Of a stretch of DNA of 64,000 nucleotides, positions 54,328 to 62,912 are shown in pieces; within the stretch, counting starts at the first letter, position 1, and each line of letters starts with the position of its first letter. The notes beneath the pieces were generated by a model. The model saw nothing but the letters and a program-made list of their open reading frames with translations. It was not told the origin of the DNA and did not search any database. The position numbers and the translations under genes were made by a program. The stretch is taken from assembly GCA_963677935.2 (NCBI GenBank), contig CAXXEH010000003.1, forward strand, positions 3,844,001-3,908,000, read 5' to 3'. The stretch comes from JAAFHB01 sp963677935. Lineage in GTDB: Bacteria > Bacteroidota > Bacteroidia > Bacteroidales > Prolixibacteraceae.

Positions 54328-54891
54328 TTATTCCATATTGTATTGTTTCATTAAATCTTCGTATTCGCTTGAATTCCTTCTTCTTAGAGATTCGTTGCCT
54401 ACAAGTTCCTGAATCTTGATGAGTCCATCAATAATTTGTTCAGGACGTGGAGGGCACCCCGGCACATAAACATCCACCGGGATGATACGGTCGATCCCTT
54501 GCAAAACGCTGTAAGTATCAAAGATGCCACCGCTCGAAGCACAAGCGCCTACCGCAATAACCCATTTAGGCTCGGCCATTTGAATATATATCTCTCGTAA
54601 AACAGGTCCCATTTTTTTTGCTACAGTTCCCATAACCATGAGAAGATCGCTCTGACGCGGTGAAAAGCTTAACCGTTCGGAACCAAATCGGGCAAGGTCG
54701 TAATGAGAACCCATGGTTGCCATAAATTCAATACCGCAACACGAGGTGGCAAAAGGCAATGGCCATAGTGAATTTTTACGTGCAAGCCCAACTGCTTTCT
54801 CCATTGAGGTGGCAAAAAATCCTTGCCCTGAAACTCCCTCGGGTATTTCAGCAACAGTTGGCGCCATTTTCGGGTATGGTTTTTCTGACAT
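54328..54891 (-). CDS. nuoB: NADH-quinone oxidoreductase subunit B (4Fe-4S N2)
   Basis: 187 aa from the ATG at 54891; a longer start at 54930 would overlap nuoA and is less likely. The cluster N2 ligands are visible in ATSCCGIEFMA, GACASSGGIFDTY and VPGCPPRPE. It delivers electrons to quinone. Twenty-three bases after nuoA. Confidence 0.95.
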   Translation of the reverse strand: MSEKPYPKMAPTVAEIPEGVSGQGFFATSMEKAVGLARKNSLWPLPFATSCCGIEFMATMGSHYDLARFGSERLSFSPRQSDLLMVMGTVAKKMGPVLREIYIQMAEPKWVIAVGACASSGGIFDTYSVLQGIDRIIPVDVYVPGCPPRPEQIIDGLIKIQELVGNESLRRRNSSEYEDLMKQYNME

Positions 54892-54914
54892 GAATTTGAT
54901 ATTGAAAGTGTGGG

Positions 54915-55277
54915 TTAACGCTTCTCCCACTTTAAAGCGCCCTTCAGAATAATATAAATAAAACCGGCAAGAACAAGGATCATAAACAAAAACATGTCGA
55001 TAAAACCCTCTTTCCCCAAAGACTTAAAATTAACGGCCCAAGGGTACATAAAGATAACTTCAACATCAAAAAGCACAAAAAGTATCGCAATCAGGAAATA
55101 CTTAACCGAAAAAGGGCTCCTGGCATTACCCAGTCCTTCGATTCCACACTCAAAATTCTCAAGTTTTGCTTTTGAGGAGCGCTTTGGTCCCAGAAAATGG
55201 GTAAGGACCATTGTTGTTATCACAAATCCAAGGACGATTATTACTTGAATTAAAACCGGTATATAATCTTGTGGCAT
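54915..55277 (-). CDS. nuoA: NADH-quinone oxidoreductase subunit A
   Basis: 120 aa with three membrane helices. FECGIEGLGNARSPFSVKYFLIAILFVLFDVEVIFMYPWAVNF contains the conserved FDVE and Cys loop (positions ~39-84). First gene of the nuo operon; a putative promoter lies upstream. Confidence 0.93.
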   Translation of the reverse strand: MPQDYIPVLIQVIIVLGFVITTMVLTHFLGPKRSSKAKLENFECGIEGLGNARSPFSVKYFLIAILFVLFDVEVIFMYPWAVNFKSLGKEGFIDMFLFMILVLAGFIYIILKGALKWEKR

Positions 55278-55348
55278 TTTAAAGTATTCTACATTTTAAA
55301 ATAAGGATAAACAATATCACATTAACAATGGATATTTCATTTTGTTCG

Positions 55349-55379
55349 TAAAACTACAAAAAAACCCGCTATGCAAAAA
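55349..55379 (-). promoter_or_regulatory. Possible Bacteroidota-type promoter of the nuo operon
   Basis: On the minus strand TAGTTTTA (55356-55349) resembles the -7 consensus TAnnTTTG in 7 of 8 positions counted loosely, and a T-rich TTTTTG (55379-55374) lies 17 bases upstream as a -33 candidate. About 70 bases separate it from the nuoA start. It is a consensus match only. Confidence 0.3.
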
Positions 55380-55394
55380 TGGATTGGCAAATAA

Positions 55395-56513
55395 TTATCC
55401 CGCCTTTTTGTTCGAAGATATCAATTCAAAAATTGATTTTATTTCAGTGACAGATGAGGAATTTCGCTCCCTAAACCTTAAAATCCAGACAGGAATATCA
55501 GCCAGAATGAACCCTGAAAACAGAAGGAGAAAGAATAAAATATTGTTTCCCAAAGGCTCAATCAAACGGAAGGCGAGCAAGATCATTATTCCATTTACGG
55601 CAATAATGATCAAACTCGATTTTAGGTGGCTGTTCGTTAACCGGAGAAGATTGTGATGAAGGTGGTTCATGTCGGGCAAAAAAGGTGATTTTTTGCTGAT
55701 TAAACGTATCGTAATGACCCGGAGGGTATCAACAATTGGTACAATAATGATCGCCAATGATAAAGCAGGAAATCCATGGAAGGACACAGCTGAAACCGGA
55801 ACAGTTTCATTAAAATGAATGGTTAAAACGGCTACAATCGTCCCTACAATTAGTGATCCGGTATCACCCATAAATATTTTATTTGTTACTCCAAAAACGT
55901 TGTAGAGGAAAAAAGCTGCCAGACTACCTGTTAAGCTAAAGCAGGTCAGCGCATAGATGTAATCTTCTGCATTCAAAAACCAAATTCCGTAAGTAACTGA
56001 AATAAGAATCCCTACCCCCGCAGCCAAACCGTCGATTCCGTCAATAAGGTTAAGCGCATTAACGATTCCTACTATGGCAATCACAGAAAGAATTACACCA
56101 CTTAAATAATTGATCTGATTTATTCCTAAAATTCCATGAAGATCTGTAAACCGATAATTCCCAAGAACTACCAGATAGAATGCCATTAAAATCTCGATCA
56201 CTAATTTCCTGCGCGCTGAAACTCCAAGAATATCATCATTTAGTCCGATGACAAACATAATAGTAATGGATGCAAACAAGTATTTCAGTTCATCAAATCT
56301 AAAACTATCAGAAGAGATGATTGTACTCAATACAAATCCAACAAAAATGGCAATCCCTCCAAGTGTTGGGACCACCTTTTTGGCTGCTGAACGGGAATTA
56401 GGGACATCAAACAGCTTTTTGGCTCTGGCAGCACGAATAACACCGGGAATAACAAAATAAACAATTGTAAAACTTACCGAAAGACTAAAGAAAATATTTA
56501 TTGGAATTGGCAT
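55395..56513 (-). CDS. WecA/TagO-type undecaprenyl-phosphate sugar-1-P transferase
   Basis: 372 aa, about 10-11 membrane segments. Family motifs: DDILGVSARRKL, NALNLIDGIDGLAAG, GDTGSLIVG and the HLHHNLLRLT basic loop. It transfers a GlcNAc- or related sugar-1-phosphate to undecaprenyl phosphate, starting O-antigen, teichoic-acid-like or capsule precursors at the inner membrane. Located just upstream of nuoA on the same strand; no functional link is apparent. The exact donor sugar is not fixed. Confidence 0.88.
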   Translation of the reverse strand: MPIPINIFFSLSVSFTIVYFVIPGVIRAARAKKLFDVPNSRSAAKKVVPTLGGIAIFVGFVLSTIISSDSFRFDELKYLFASITIMFVIGLNDDILGVSARRKLVIEILMAFYLVVLGNYRFTDLHGILGINQINYLSGVILSVIAIVGIVNALNLIDGIDGLAAGVGILISVTYGIWFLNAEDYIYALTCFSLTGSLAAFFLYNVFGVTNKIFMGDTGSLIVGTIVAVLTIHFNETVPVSAVSFHGFPALSLAIIIVPIVDTLRVITIRLISKKSPFLPDMNHLHHNLLRLTNSHLKSSLIIIAVNGIMILLAFRLIEPLGNNILFFLLLFSGFILADIPVWILRFRERNSSSVTEIKSIFELISSNKKAG

Positions 56514-56842
56514 ACTAAACAGGTTTAAATATCTATTTGGGTTTGGATGTTGAAAGGTGTAATTAATAGGATTAAATATTTTTTTGTTACCCTAATCAAA
56601 AAATGATTGTTATTCGAAACCGCACTCAATAAATTAGAGTGTACTGCAAATATATGTTATTCAAACTTTCAGTCGTCGTTTTACGATGCAGCAAATTCTT
56701 AACTTAATGATATCTTCACAGTACACCTTCTTCTCTTACAAAATTTTGGGCATTAAAATCTTATTCCTGGCATATAATGACTTTATCGATCATTTTATGA
56801 TCTTTGCTGAATGATAAATTAAAAAATTCAATCTGGTAAACC
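56514..56842. other. Divergent intergenic region with small inverted repeats
   Basis: The 329-base gap separates the minus-strand WecA-like gene and the plus-strand GDPD-like gene. It contains a small hairpin (CACTC/GAGTG, 56623-56641) and a pair GTGTACTG (56639-56646) and CAGTACAC (56719-56726). No ORF is convincing. It should contain both promoters, but no clear consensus element was found. Confidence 0.4.
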
Positions 56843-57625
56843 ATGAAAAATTGCCTTTCATCATTAGTGTTACTCATGAGTGTTCTTATTTCAGCACAAG
56901 CCCAGTACACCACCCTGAATGCTCACTCTCACAACGATTACGAACAGAAAATGCCATTTCTGCTTGCGTACAACGCCAATTTCGGCTCGATTGAAGCAGA
57001 TATTTGGGCCGTAAAAGGGGAATTGTTTGTCGCACACGACAGCTCGGGGATCACAGGTGAAAGGACATTGGATGCCCTCTATCTGCAGCCTATTGTGAAG
57101 CTGTTCAGAAAAAATGGTGGGAAAGCCTGGGGCAATCACTCCTCTACCTTTCAGCTGATGATTGATTTGAAAACTAAGGTGGATCCGACATTACCCCTAT
57201 TGGTGGAGTTACTCAAAAAATATCCGGACGTCTTTAATTCCGATGTTAATAAAAATGCAATCTCTATTGTTATAACGGGTAACAGGCCCACCCCGTCTGA
57301 TTTTGCAAAATATCCTCTTTGGGTATATTTTGATGGTAATGTTACCCAGAAATATGATGCCCGGCAACTTAAAAGAGTTGGCCTGTTCAGCGAAAATCTG
57401 GCGAATTTCGCAAAATGGAAAGGTAAAACGGTAATGGATGCAGAGGAGGAGAAAAAACTAGTGCAAATCATTGATTCGGTACATGGTTTGAACAAAAAAA
57501 TAAGATTCTGGAATGCACCCGATACGGCTTTTGCATGGAGAACCCTGATGAGGTTTAAGGTCGACTACATCAATACCGATCATATTCAAGACCTTGCAAC
57601 ATATTTGGAAAATTACAAAAACTAA
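56843..57625 (+). CDS. Secreted GDPD/PI-PLC-like phosphodiesterase
   Basis: 260 aa with a signal peptide (LSSLVLLMSVLISAQAQ). The TIM-barrel PLC-like family is recognised by NAHSHNDYEQ near residue 26, SIEADIWAVKGELFVAHD and the LMIDLKTK segment. Members hydrolyse glycerophosphodiesters or related phosphate diesters, releasing phosphate-containing lipid headgroups in the periplasm. It lies 39 bases before the next secreted protein and may share its transcript. Confidence 0.75.
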   Translation: MKNCLSSLVLLMSVLISAQAQYTTLNAHSHNDYEQKMPFLLAYNANFGSIEADIWAVKGELFVAHDSSGITGERTLDALYLQPIVKLFRKNGGKAWGNHSSTFQLMIDLKTKVDPTLPLLVELLKKYPDVFNSDVNKNAISIVITGNRPTPSDFAKYPLWVYFDGNVTQKYDARQLKRVGLFSENLANFAKWKGKTVMDAEEEKKLVQIIDSVHGLNKKIRFWNAPDTAFAWRTLMRFKVDYINTDHIQDLATYLENYKN

Positions 57626-57664
57626 AATGATTATTTTCTTTTGTATGGATTAAATTTTAGGACG

Positions 57665-59842
57665 ATGAAAAAACTCACAATTCTCATTTTCTTGATCGTT
57701 AGTATAGCTGTAAATGGGATAGTATCTCTTGATTCGCAGGGCCAGACAACACCCAAGGCGCTAACTAAAGTAATCAAAAAGGGGCCTGTAAAAAAATACC
57801 GAAAGAGGATGCCGGTAAAGGTGGTACTGAATACTTTTGCGTACGAAGGAAAATATTGTTCAGGAACTGGGGACAAAAATTTTCTTCGCCTTATCGATGA
57901 ATCTTTTGCCTACTTTCATCCCAATCCGGTAGTACCCAATCTTTCGATGATCTATAATGCCGAATGGGATACTTTCACAGAAGGCGCCGGTTGGGGCGCC
58001 TGGTGGATCCAAAATAGTTACGGATTCTCGTATGCAGCGACTCCATTTCTGCAGGAACCCTGGTTCTCTGTTTTGCAGCGATCGTGGGATCTTTTCTGGA
58101 ATAACCAGGGAGATGGCAAACGTAAAGGAGGATGGGGCGATGGGAAACCAAACCAGGTTTCAGAATTGATTGCACCTGATGGCTGTCTTGGCGATGCTGC
58201 ATCGCCCACCCAAATTGTTTTCAAACAGGGGGATGGCGAAGTAAAAAAGCACGACTGGTTTTACGAAGCTACTGCTGCTGGAGTTGTGATGCAATCCGAA
58301 ATTCTACTGGTCAGCCATGACAAAAAAGCTTGCGACATTTATCTCCCTAAAATGGAGAAGGCATGTGAATTTATTGAAAAGACCCGTGACCCGAAAAATA
58401 ATTTATTTCTCGTGGGACCAGCCTGTAACCTGCTTGCCCCAAGCTACGGCGGTGTCAGACTACCAGATGGAACTTTTGGAAAAGGATATTTATCAGGTCT
58501 TTCAATCACCTATCTGGCTGCATTGGATCGAATGGTGGAACTTTACAAATTTACCGGCGAGAAGGAGAAACTGGCGATCTACGAAAACCGTCAAAAGATC
58601 ACCCGGGAATCGTTAGCCCAATTAATGACCCCTGCGGGCTATTTCGTCAAATCGGTCGAACCCGGAGGTATAAAACATGGTGTTTTAGGACAGCAACATT
58701 TCGGATACCTCGAAGGGGTAGCCAATGCAGATGCGGTGGCTTTACGCGTAGTTGACACCCCAACTTCGGAAAACATTTATAAGCAGATAGTTGCTTTTCC
58801 TGCAATACGTCCTTTTGATTTTCTAATAACCAATGCTCCAGGACTTGACGACACTTATGGGGGATGGGGGAAGACGTCGGGAAAGGGTCTTGAAGGATTC
58901 TGGACTTTCGGCGACTGGGTCAATGGTGGAGTGTGGGGCACAGTGGAGGGGCGGGCAATTTTAATGTATTACCGGCTTGGTAAATTTGAAGATATCAGAC
59001 GTTCTGCCACGCGCGCCATGCGATGGGCGAAGGATTTCAGGATGGATGCACCCTGGTCGCAACTGGGCGAAAACACCCATAATCCCTGGTCCGATTCCGG
59101 AAAATTCAGGGTTGGCGGGGTCGCTGTAATGGTCGATAACTTCGCCATTCCGGCAGCAACAATCCGCGGACTATTTGACTTTGATTACCGATTCGACCGT
59201 CTTATCCTACGGCCACGTATACCTGGTTCGATCACCCGGTACAATCAGAAAGAGCCCATCCGCTTTGGCGAAAAGCAAATATTCCTGTCGTGTAACAATG
59301 AAGGGCCAAAAGTCAAGGGTGTGAAGATAAATGGCGCTGATGTCAGTGTGGGTTCGCCCGATGAAGTGGTCCTTTTCTACGATCAATTGCCGCAAAAAGC
59401 AAATATTGAAATCACCACAGAAGGGGGATGGCCCGATGAAGCCTCAGTAACGATTTATCCGGTGAAACCTCCACTGGTTCCCAAAAAAGCGACCAGCGTA
59501 CCCGTAACGACTGAATTTCCGGAATCAATGAAAAAGCCTTACGATGTTCTGTTGGCGATGAACAAGAGCTTAGCCAATGAGTCCGGAGCAGAATACGAAA
59601 GGGCTTTTTTAACGACAGCAATTGGTTGTTTTGAAGACTACCGTATACGTATAACCATAGATCCTGGACCTGGATATTACCGACCCATTACTTCAGAACG
59701 CAAAGAGGGAATCAATCAATTTTACGAAAAAACAGCACTCTCGATGTACAATGGATTTGCAAAACGGATGGCCCATTATTCAAAAATTGGGGATCAGCAT
59801 CAGAAGCGGATAGCTGCTTTATTTGCCAGGTATGAGAAATAA
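57665..59842 (+). CDS. Secreted (alpha/alpha)6 glycosidase-like protein, family not assigned
   Basis: 725 aa from the ATG at 57665, which gives a normal signal peptide (KKLTILIFLIVSIAVNG); an upstream in-frame start at 57641 is less likely. The middle (~60-500) has the helix-rich pattern of six-hairpin glycosidases: EWDTFTEGAGWGAWWIQNSYG, WFYEATAAGVVMQSEILLV, GLDDTYGGWGKTSGKG. The end is a beta-sandwich plus a helical tail. Substrate not recognised. A strong terminator follows 50 bases after the stop. Confidence 0.55.
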   Translation: MKKLTILIFLIVSIAVNGIVSLDSQGQTTPKALTKVIKKGPVKKYRKRMPVKVVLNTFAYEGKYCSGTGDKNFLRLIDESFAYFHPNPVVPNLSMIYNAEWDTFTEGAGWGAWWIQNSYGFSYAATPFLQEPWFSVLQRSWDLFWNNQGDGKRKGGWGDGKPNQVSELIAPDGCLGDAASPTQIVFKQGDGEVKKHDWFYEATAAGVVMQSEILLVSHDKKACDIYLPKMEKACEFIEKTRDPKNNLFLVGPACNLLAPSYGGVRLPDGTFGKGYLSGLSITYLAALDRMVELYKFTGEKEKLAIYENRQKITRESLAQLMTPAGYFVKSVEPGGIKHGVLGQQHFGYLEGVANADAVALRVVDTPTSENIYKQIVAFPAIRPFDFLITNAPGLDDTYGGWGKTSGKGLEGFWTFGDWVNGGVWGTVEGRAILMYYRLGKFEDIRRSATRAMRWAKDFRMDAPWSQLGENTHNPWSDSGKFRVGGVAVMVDNFAIPAATIRGLFDFDYRFDRLILRPRIPGSITRYNQKEPIRFGEKQIFLSCNNEGPKVKGVKINGADVSVGSPDEVVLFYDQLPQKANIEITTEGGWPDEASVTIYPVKPPLVPKKATSVPVTTEFPESMKKPYDVLLAMNKSLANESGAEYERAFLTTAIGCFEDYRIRITIDPGPGYYRPITSERKEGINQFYEKTALSMYNGFAKRMAHYSKIGDQHQKRIAALFARYEK

Positions 59843-59891
59843 TATCAGGGCTTCTGAGCAAAAATAAATTTAATTAAAGGAGTGCCCGGAA

Positions 59892-59941
59892 AGTGCCGGC
59901 AAGGAGATCTGAATAAGATTCCTTGCCGGCACTATTTTTTT
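59892..59941 (+). terminator. Rho-independent terminator
   Basis: Perfect 14-base arms AGTGCCGGCAAGGA (59892-59905) and TCCTTGCCGGCACT (59920-59933) with a 14-base loop, followed by A and seven T residues. It ends the transcript of the secreted glycosidase-like gene (and possibly the GDPD-like gene). Confidence 0.9.
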
Positions 59942-60329
59942 AGGAAAACTATTGAAACCGGATGATCAAAACCTGCCGCGTAAAATACTTTTACTTGATG
60001 TGAAATAATATCCACTGTTCGCTATAAATTAAGTTATCATAATGTATTTTTATATCTATATATTTAAATAATTTCAAATATTAATCAACTGCATTGCAAA
60101 TATATACAGTATAACTAAAGCTAAGTTATACGTCGAATATAATTAATAAATAATCTTTGGCGTAATTATTGTCATTTGAGAAAGATTACTCTTGAAATAT
60201 ACATAATATAATTAAGGATTACTGCTTTAACCATAAAAAGAAAAAACCACATTTTTTCTAATCCAAATTCCATAACACTGTGGTCTTTATTTTAGAGCCA
60301 AAAATCATTAATTACAAAATAAAAACCAT
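59942..60329. other. AT-rich gene-free stretch upstream of the SprB-repeat gene
   Basis: 388 bases with no convincing ORF, very AT-rich, with short direct repeats of GTTAT/TATA words. It probably contains the promoter and long leader of the downstream surface-protein gene. No clear TAnnTTTG element or RNA structure was identified. Confidence 0.4.
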
Positions 60330-62876
60330 ATGCTATTGAATATAAGACTTATAGCTGGATTATTCTTTTGCTGGATGCATGGAAAAAAACGGAAAACTGC
60401 AATAATATTCTTCCTTTTCCCATTTTGGGGATTATCGCATTTATTTGCTCAGATTGGTACTACAGGTTGTTTATCACACAATTTTGGTATAGATGCAGGA
60501 TTGTACTCCAATACCATTGAGTATGGAAGCGCCACGCCGGCATCGGGGTCGGCAGATTGGTTCTTTTCTGCTGGTGTGGGAGGAATTGGGTATGGGGTGA
60601 TTGATGAATCCAATCCGCTTATCCTAAAAGCACTTCTTCAGTCTCCGGGAAATCCCACTTACGTCAGGCATATGAAAGGCAACATTAACAGTCTGGAAAG
60701 CAACCATCTAATGATTGATGCTGTTTGGGCGCGGGATAATTTTGGTGGTACAGGGGGAACTGATCTGACATCGTTTAACACTGCCAGTAAAAACGGGGAG
60801 GATCCGGCGATCTGGGATCCGGGTCCACAGAATGTTTTGGGAAAAAATGACCTGATTGATGTTGGAGGATTCATGTACCGGGATGGGGTAACACTTGATG
60901 ACAATCTATGGTTTGTTGGGTTAATTAACAGGGCAGAACCAGGAGGAGATGCCTACATGGATTTTGAATTTTTTGTTGAGAACGTTACTTATACCCCGGG
61001 AGCCGGATTTTCCTCAGGGGGAGCGCAATTGGGCCATACCGCATTTAACTTCGATTCCTCAGGCAACATCACCAAGGTAGGTGATTTTATTTTTAATGTC
61101 AGTTTAACCGGTGGTGGTACAAATCCAGGTATTGAAGTCCGTTTGTGGGTGAGCTATGCCGATTATACTTCAGGACATCATCCGCCGGGATTTACCTGGG
61201 GGCCCAATTATGATGGAGCCTTTACCGGATCTCCTTATGGATACGCCAGCATCATTCCAGCTACTCCCGAAATTTGCGGTATCGTTAACACCAGCGGACA
61301 AAATCCATTGGCACCACCATGGGGAACAAAAGGGACAAAAGCGAATACCTGGGGAACAAATTATATCGATTATTCTGTGGCAGAGTTAGGGATCAATATG
61401 TCCCATTTCGGACTTGACCATTCAACCCTTTTAGGCGTTGACAAATGTATTTTCCCAACACATACTTTCATCGTAAAAACGAGGTCGTCCAACTCCTTTA
61501 CTGCACAACTTAAAGATTTTGCCGGTCCTTTTGGATGGGGTCAGGCTTCAATGAATACAAAAATAATAGGAACCAATCCCATCACTTGTAATAATCCTAC
61601 AGTATCGCTTTCAGCAGACCCTATACGGACAGATGCAACTTATCTTTGGACAACTGTTGATGGCGCTATAGACACAGATCCTGCCCAACCAACAGTTACA
61701 GTCAGTAATATTGGAACATACACACTTCATACCATATTATCCACAACGGGTTGTTCTGTCCCTGATGTTTCAATCCTGGTTAGTGTTGATCCGCTCAAAC
61801 CGCTTTTTACGGGAATCTCTGCTACCTCAACGGTGTCGTGCTCGGGTAGTGATGGAACGATCCATCTCACTGTGGAGGGGGGAACGCCACCACTTAGCTA
61901 CAGCTGGCTTAATGCCTCAAACACTCAGGTTTCCACAGTTCAGAATCCTACAGGCCTGGCTGCAGGAACCTATTCAGTCACGGTAACCGACAACATTGGC
62001 TGCACAAAGGCGCTTGCCGGGGTTGTAGTTGAAGCAGGATCTCCCCCTGTGATCTCCCTTGTCCAAACACCAACAACCTGTTATGGTTCAAGTAATGGAT
62101 CCATTAGCGCAACGGTATCCGGAAATTCACCTTTTACCTATTTGTGGTCCACAGGGGCAACTACTAAAGATATTACAAATTTAAGTGCTGGATCCTACAC
62201 ACTTACAGCTACCGATGCCAAAGGTTGCACTCAGTCATCAACAATAGCCGTAACTCAGCCGGCTCCCGTTTCTCTGTCGGTTGTAAAAGTCAGTGATACT
62301 GATCCTTCTGCGGCTGGCAATGGCACAATTACACTGACGATCAGCGGAGGGACACCAACATACGGATATGCGTGGACCAAAGCAAACAGCGGCTTTACCG
62401 CGTCTACTAAAGATCTTGCCAACCTTACAGCGGGAATTTATTCTGTACTAGTAACCGATGCAAATGGTTGTACAGCAACCATTTCAACAACGATTTACGA
62501 ACCGGAAATTTGTAATGATGGTATCGATAATGACGGGAATGGATTGATCGATTGTACAGATGGAACTTGTATTCCCTTGCCACCCGGCACTATTACAGCA
62601 AGTCAGAATCCGGTTTGTGTTGGAGCCACAGGAGTTACTTATACTGTACCAAATACAGCTGGGTACACCTATGCCTGGACTGTTCCGGGAGGTGCAGAAA
62701 TTACAGGCGGACAAGGTACAAATCAGATTATTGTAAGCTGGATAAGCAATATCAGCGGCCAGATTTGTGTGAGACAAACAACCACTATGGGATGTGTAAG
62801 TTCAACTTCCAGCTGCTTTACTGTTATACTTCAGACACTTCCGGCGCAACCAGGAACAATTACCAAAACGCCTTAA
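60330..62876 (+). CDS. Secreted surface protein with SprB repeats
   Basis: 848 aa; a start at 60375 is also possible and gives the signal peptide HGKKRKTAIIFFLFPFWGL. Residues ~40-480 form an unrecognised beta-rich region. Three SprB/PKD-like repeats follow (~490-572, 573-646, 647-725), each with a GLAAGTYSVTVTD-type core. Then comes CNDGIDNDGNGLIDC (~728-742), a calcium-binding-like motif, and one more Ig/PKD-like domain (~750-835). It ends at PGTITKTP, exactly where another repeat should start, with no type IX secretion C-terminal domain visible. Likely an outer-membrane or extracellular adhesin. Confidence 0.7.
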   Translation: MLLNIRLIAGLFFCWMHGKKRKTAIIFFLFPFWGLSHLFAQIGTTGCLSHNFGIDAGLYSNTIEYGSATPASGSADWFFSAGVGGIGYGVIDESNPLILKALLQSPGNPTYVRHMKGNINSLESNHLMIDAVWARDNFGGTGGTDLTSFNTASKNGEDPAIWDPGPQNVLGKNDLIDVGGFMYRDGVTLDDNLWFVGLINRAEPGGDAYMDFEFFVENVTYTPGAGFSSGGAQLGHTAFNFDSSGNITKVGDFIFNVSLTGGGTNPGIEVRLWVSYADYTSGHHPPGFTWGPNYDGAFTGSPYGYASIIPATPEICGIVNTSGQNPLAPPWGTKGTKANTWGTNYIDYSVAELGINMSHFGLDHSTLLGVDKCIFPTHTFIVKTRSSNSFTAQLKDFAGPFGWGQASMNTKIIGTNPITCNNPTVSLSADPIRTDATYLWTTVDGAIDTDPAQPTVTVSNIGTYTLHTILSTTGCSVPDVSILVSVDPLKPLFTGISATSTVSCSGSDGTIHLTVEGGTPPLSYSWLNASNTQVSTVQNPTGLAAGTYSVTVTDNIGCTKALAGVVVEAGSPPVISLVQTPTTCYGSSNGSISATVSGNSPFTYLWSTGATTKDITNLSAGSYTLTATDAKGCTQSSTIAVTQPAPVSLSVVKVSDTDPSAAGNGTITLTISGGTPTYGYAWTKANSGFTASTKDLANLTAGIYSVLVTDANGCTATISTTIYEPEICNDGIDNDGNGLIDCTDGTCIPLPPGTITASQNPVCVGATGVTYTVPNTAGYTYAWTVPGGAEITGGQGTNQIIVSWISNISGQICVRQTTTMGCVSSTSSCFTVILQTLPAQPGTITKTP

Positions 62877-62912
62877 ACATATAAACCCTATATCAATCCT
62901 AATATAAGGATA

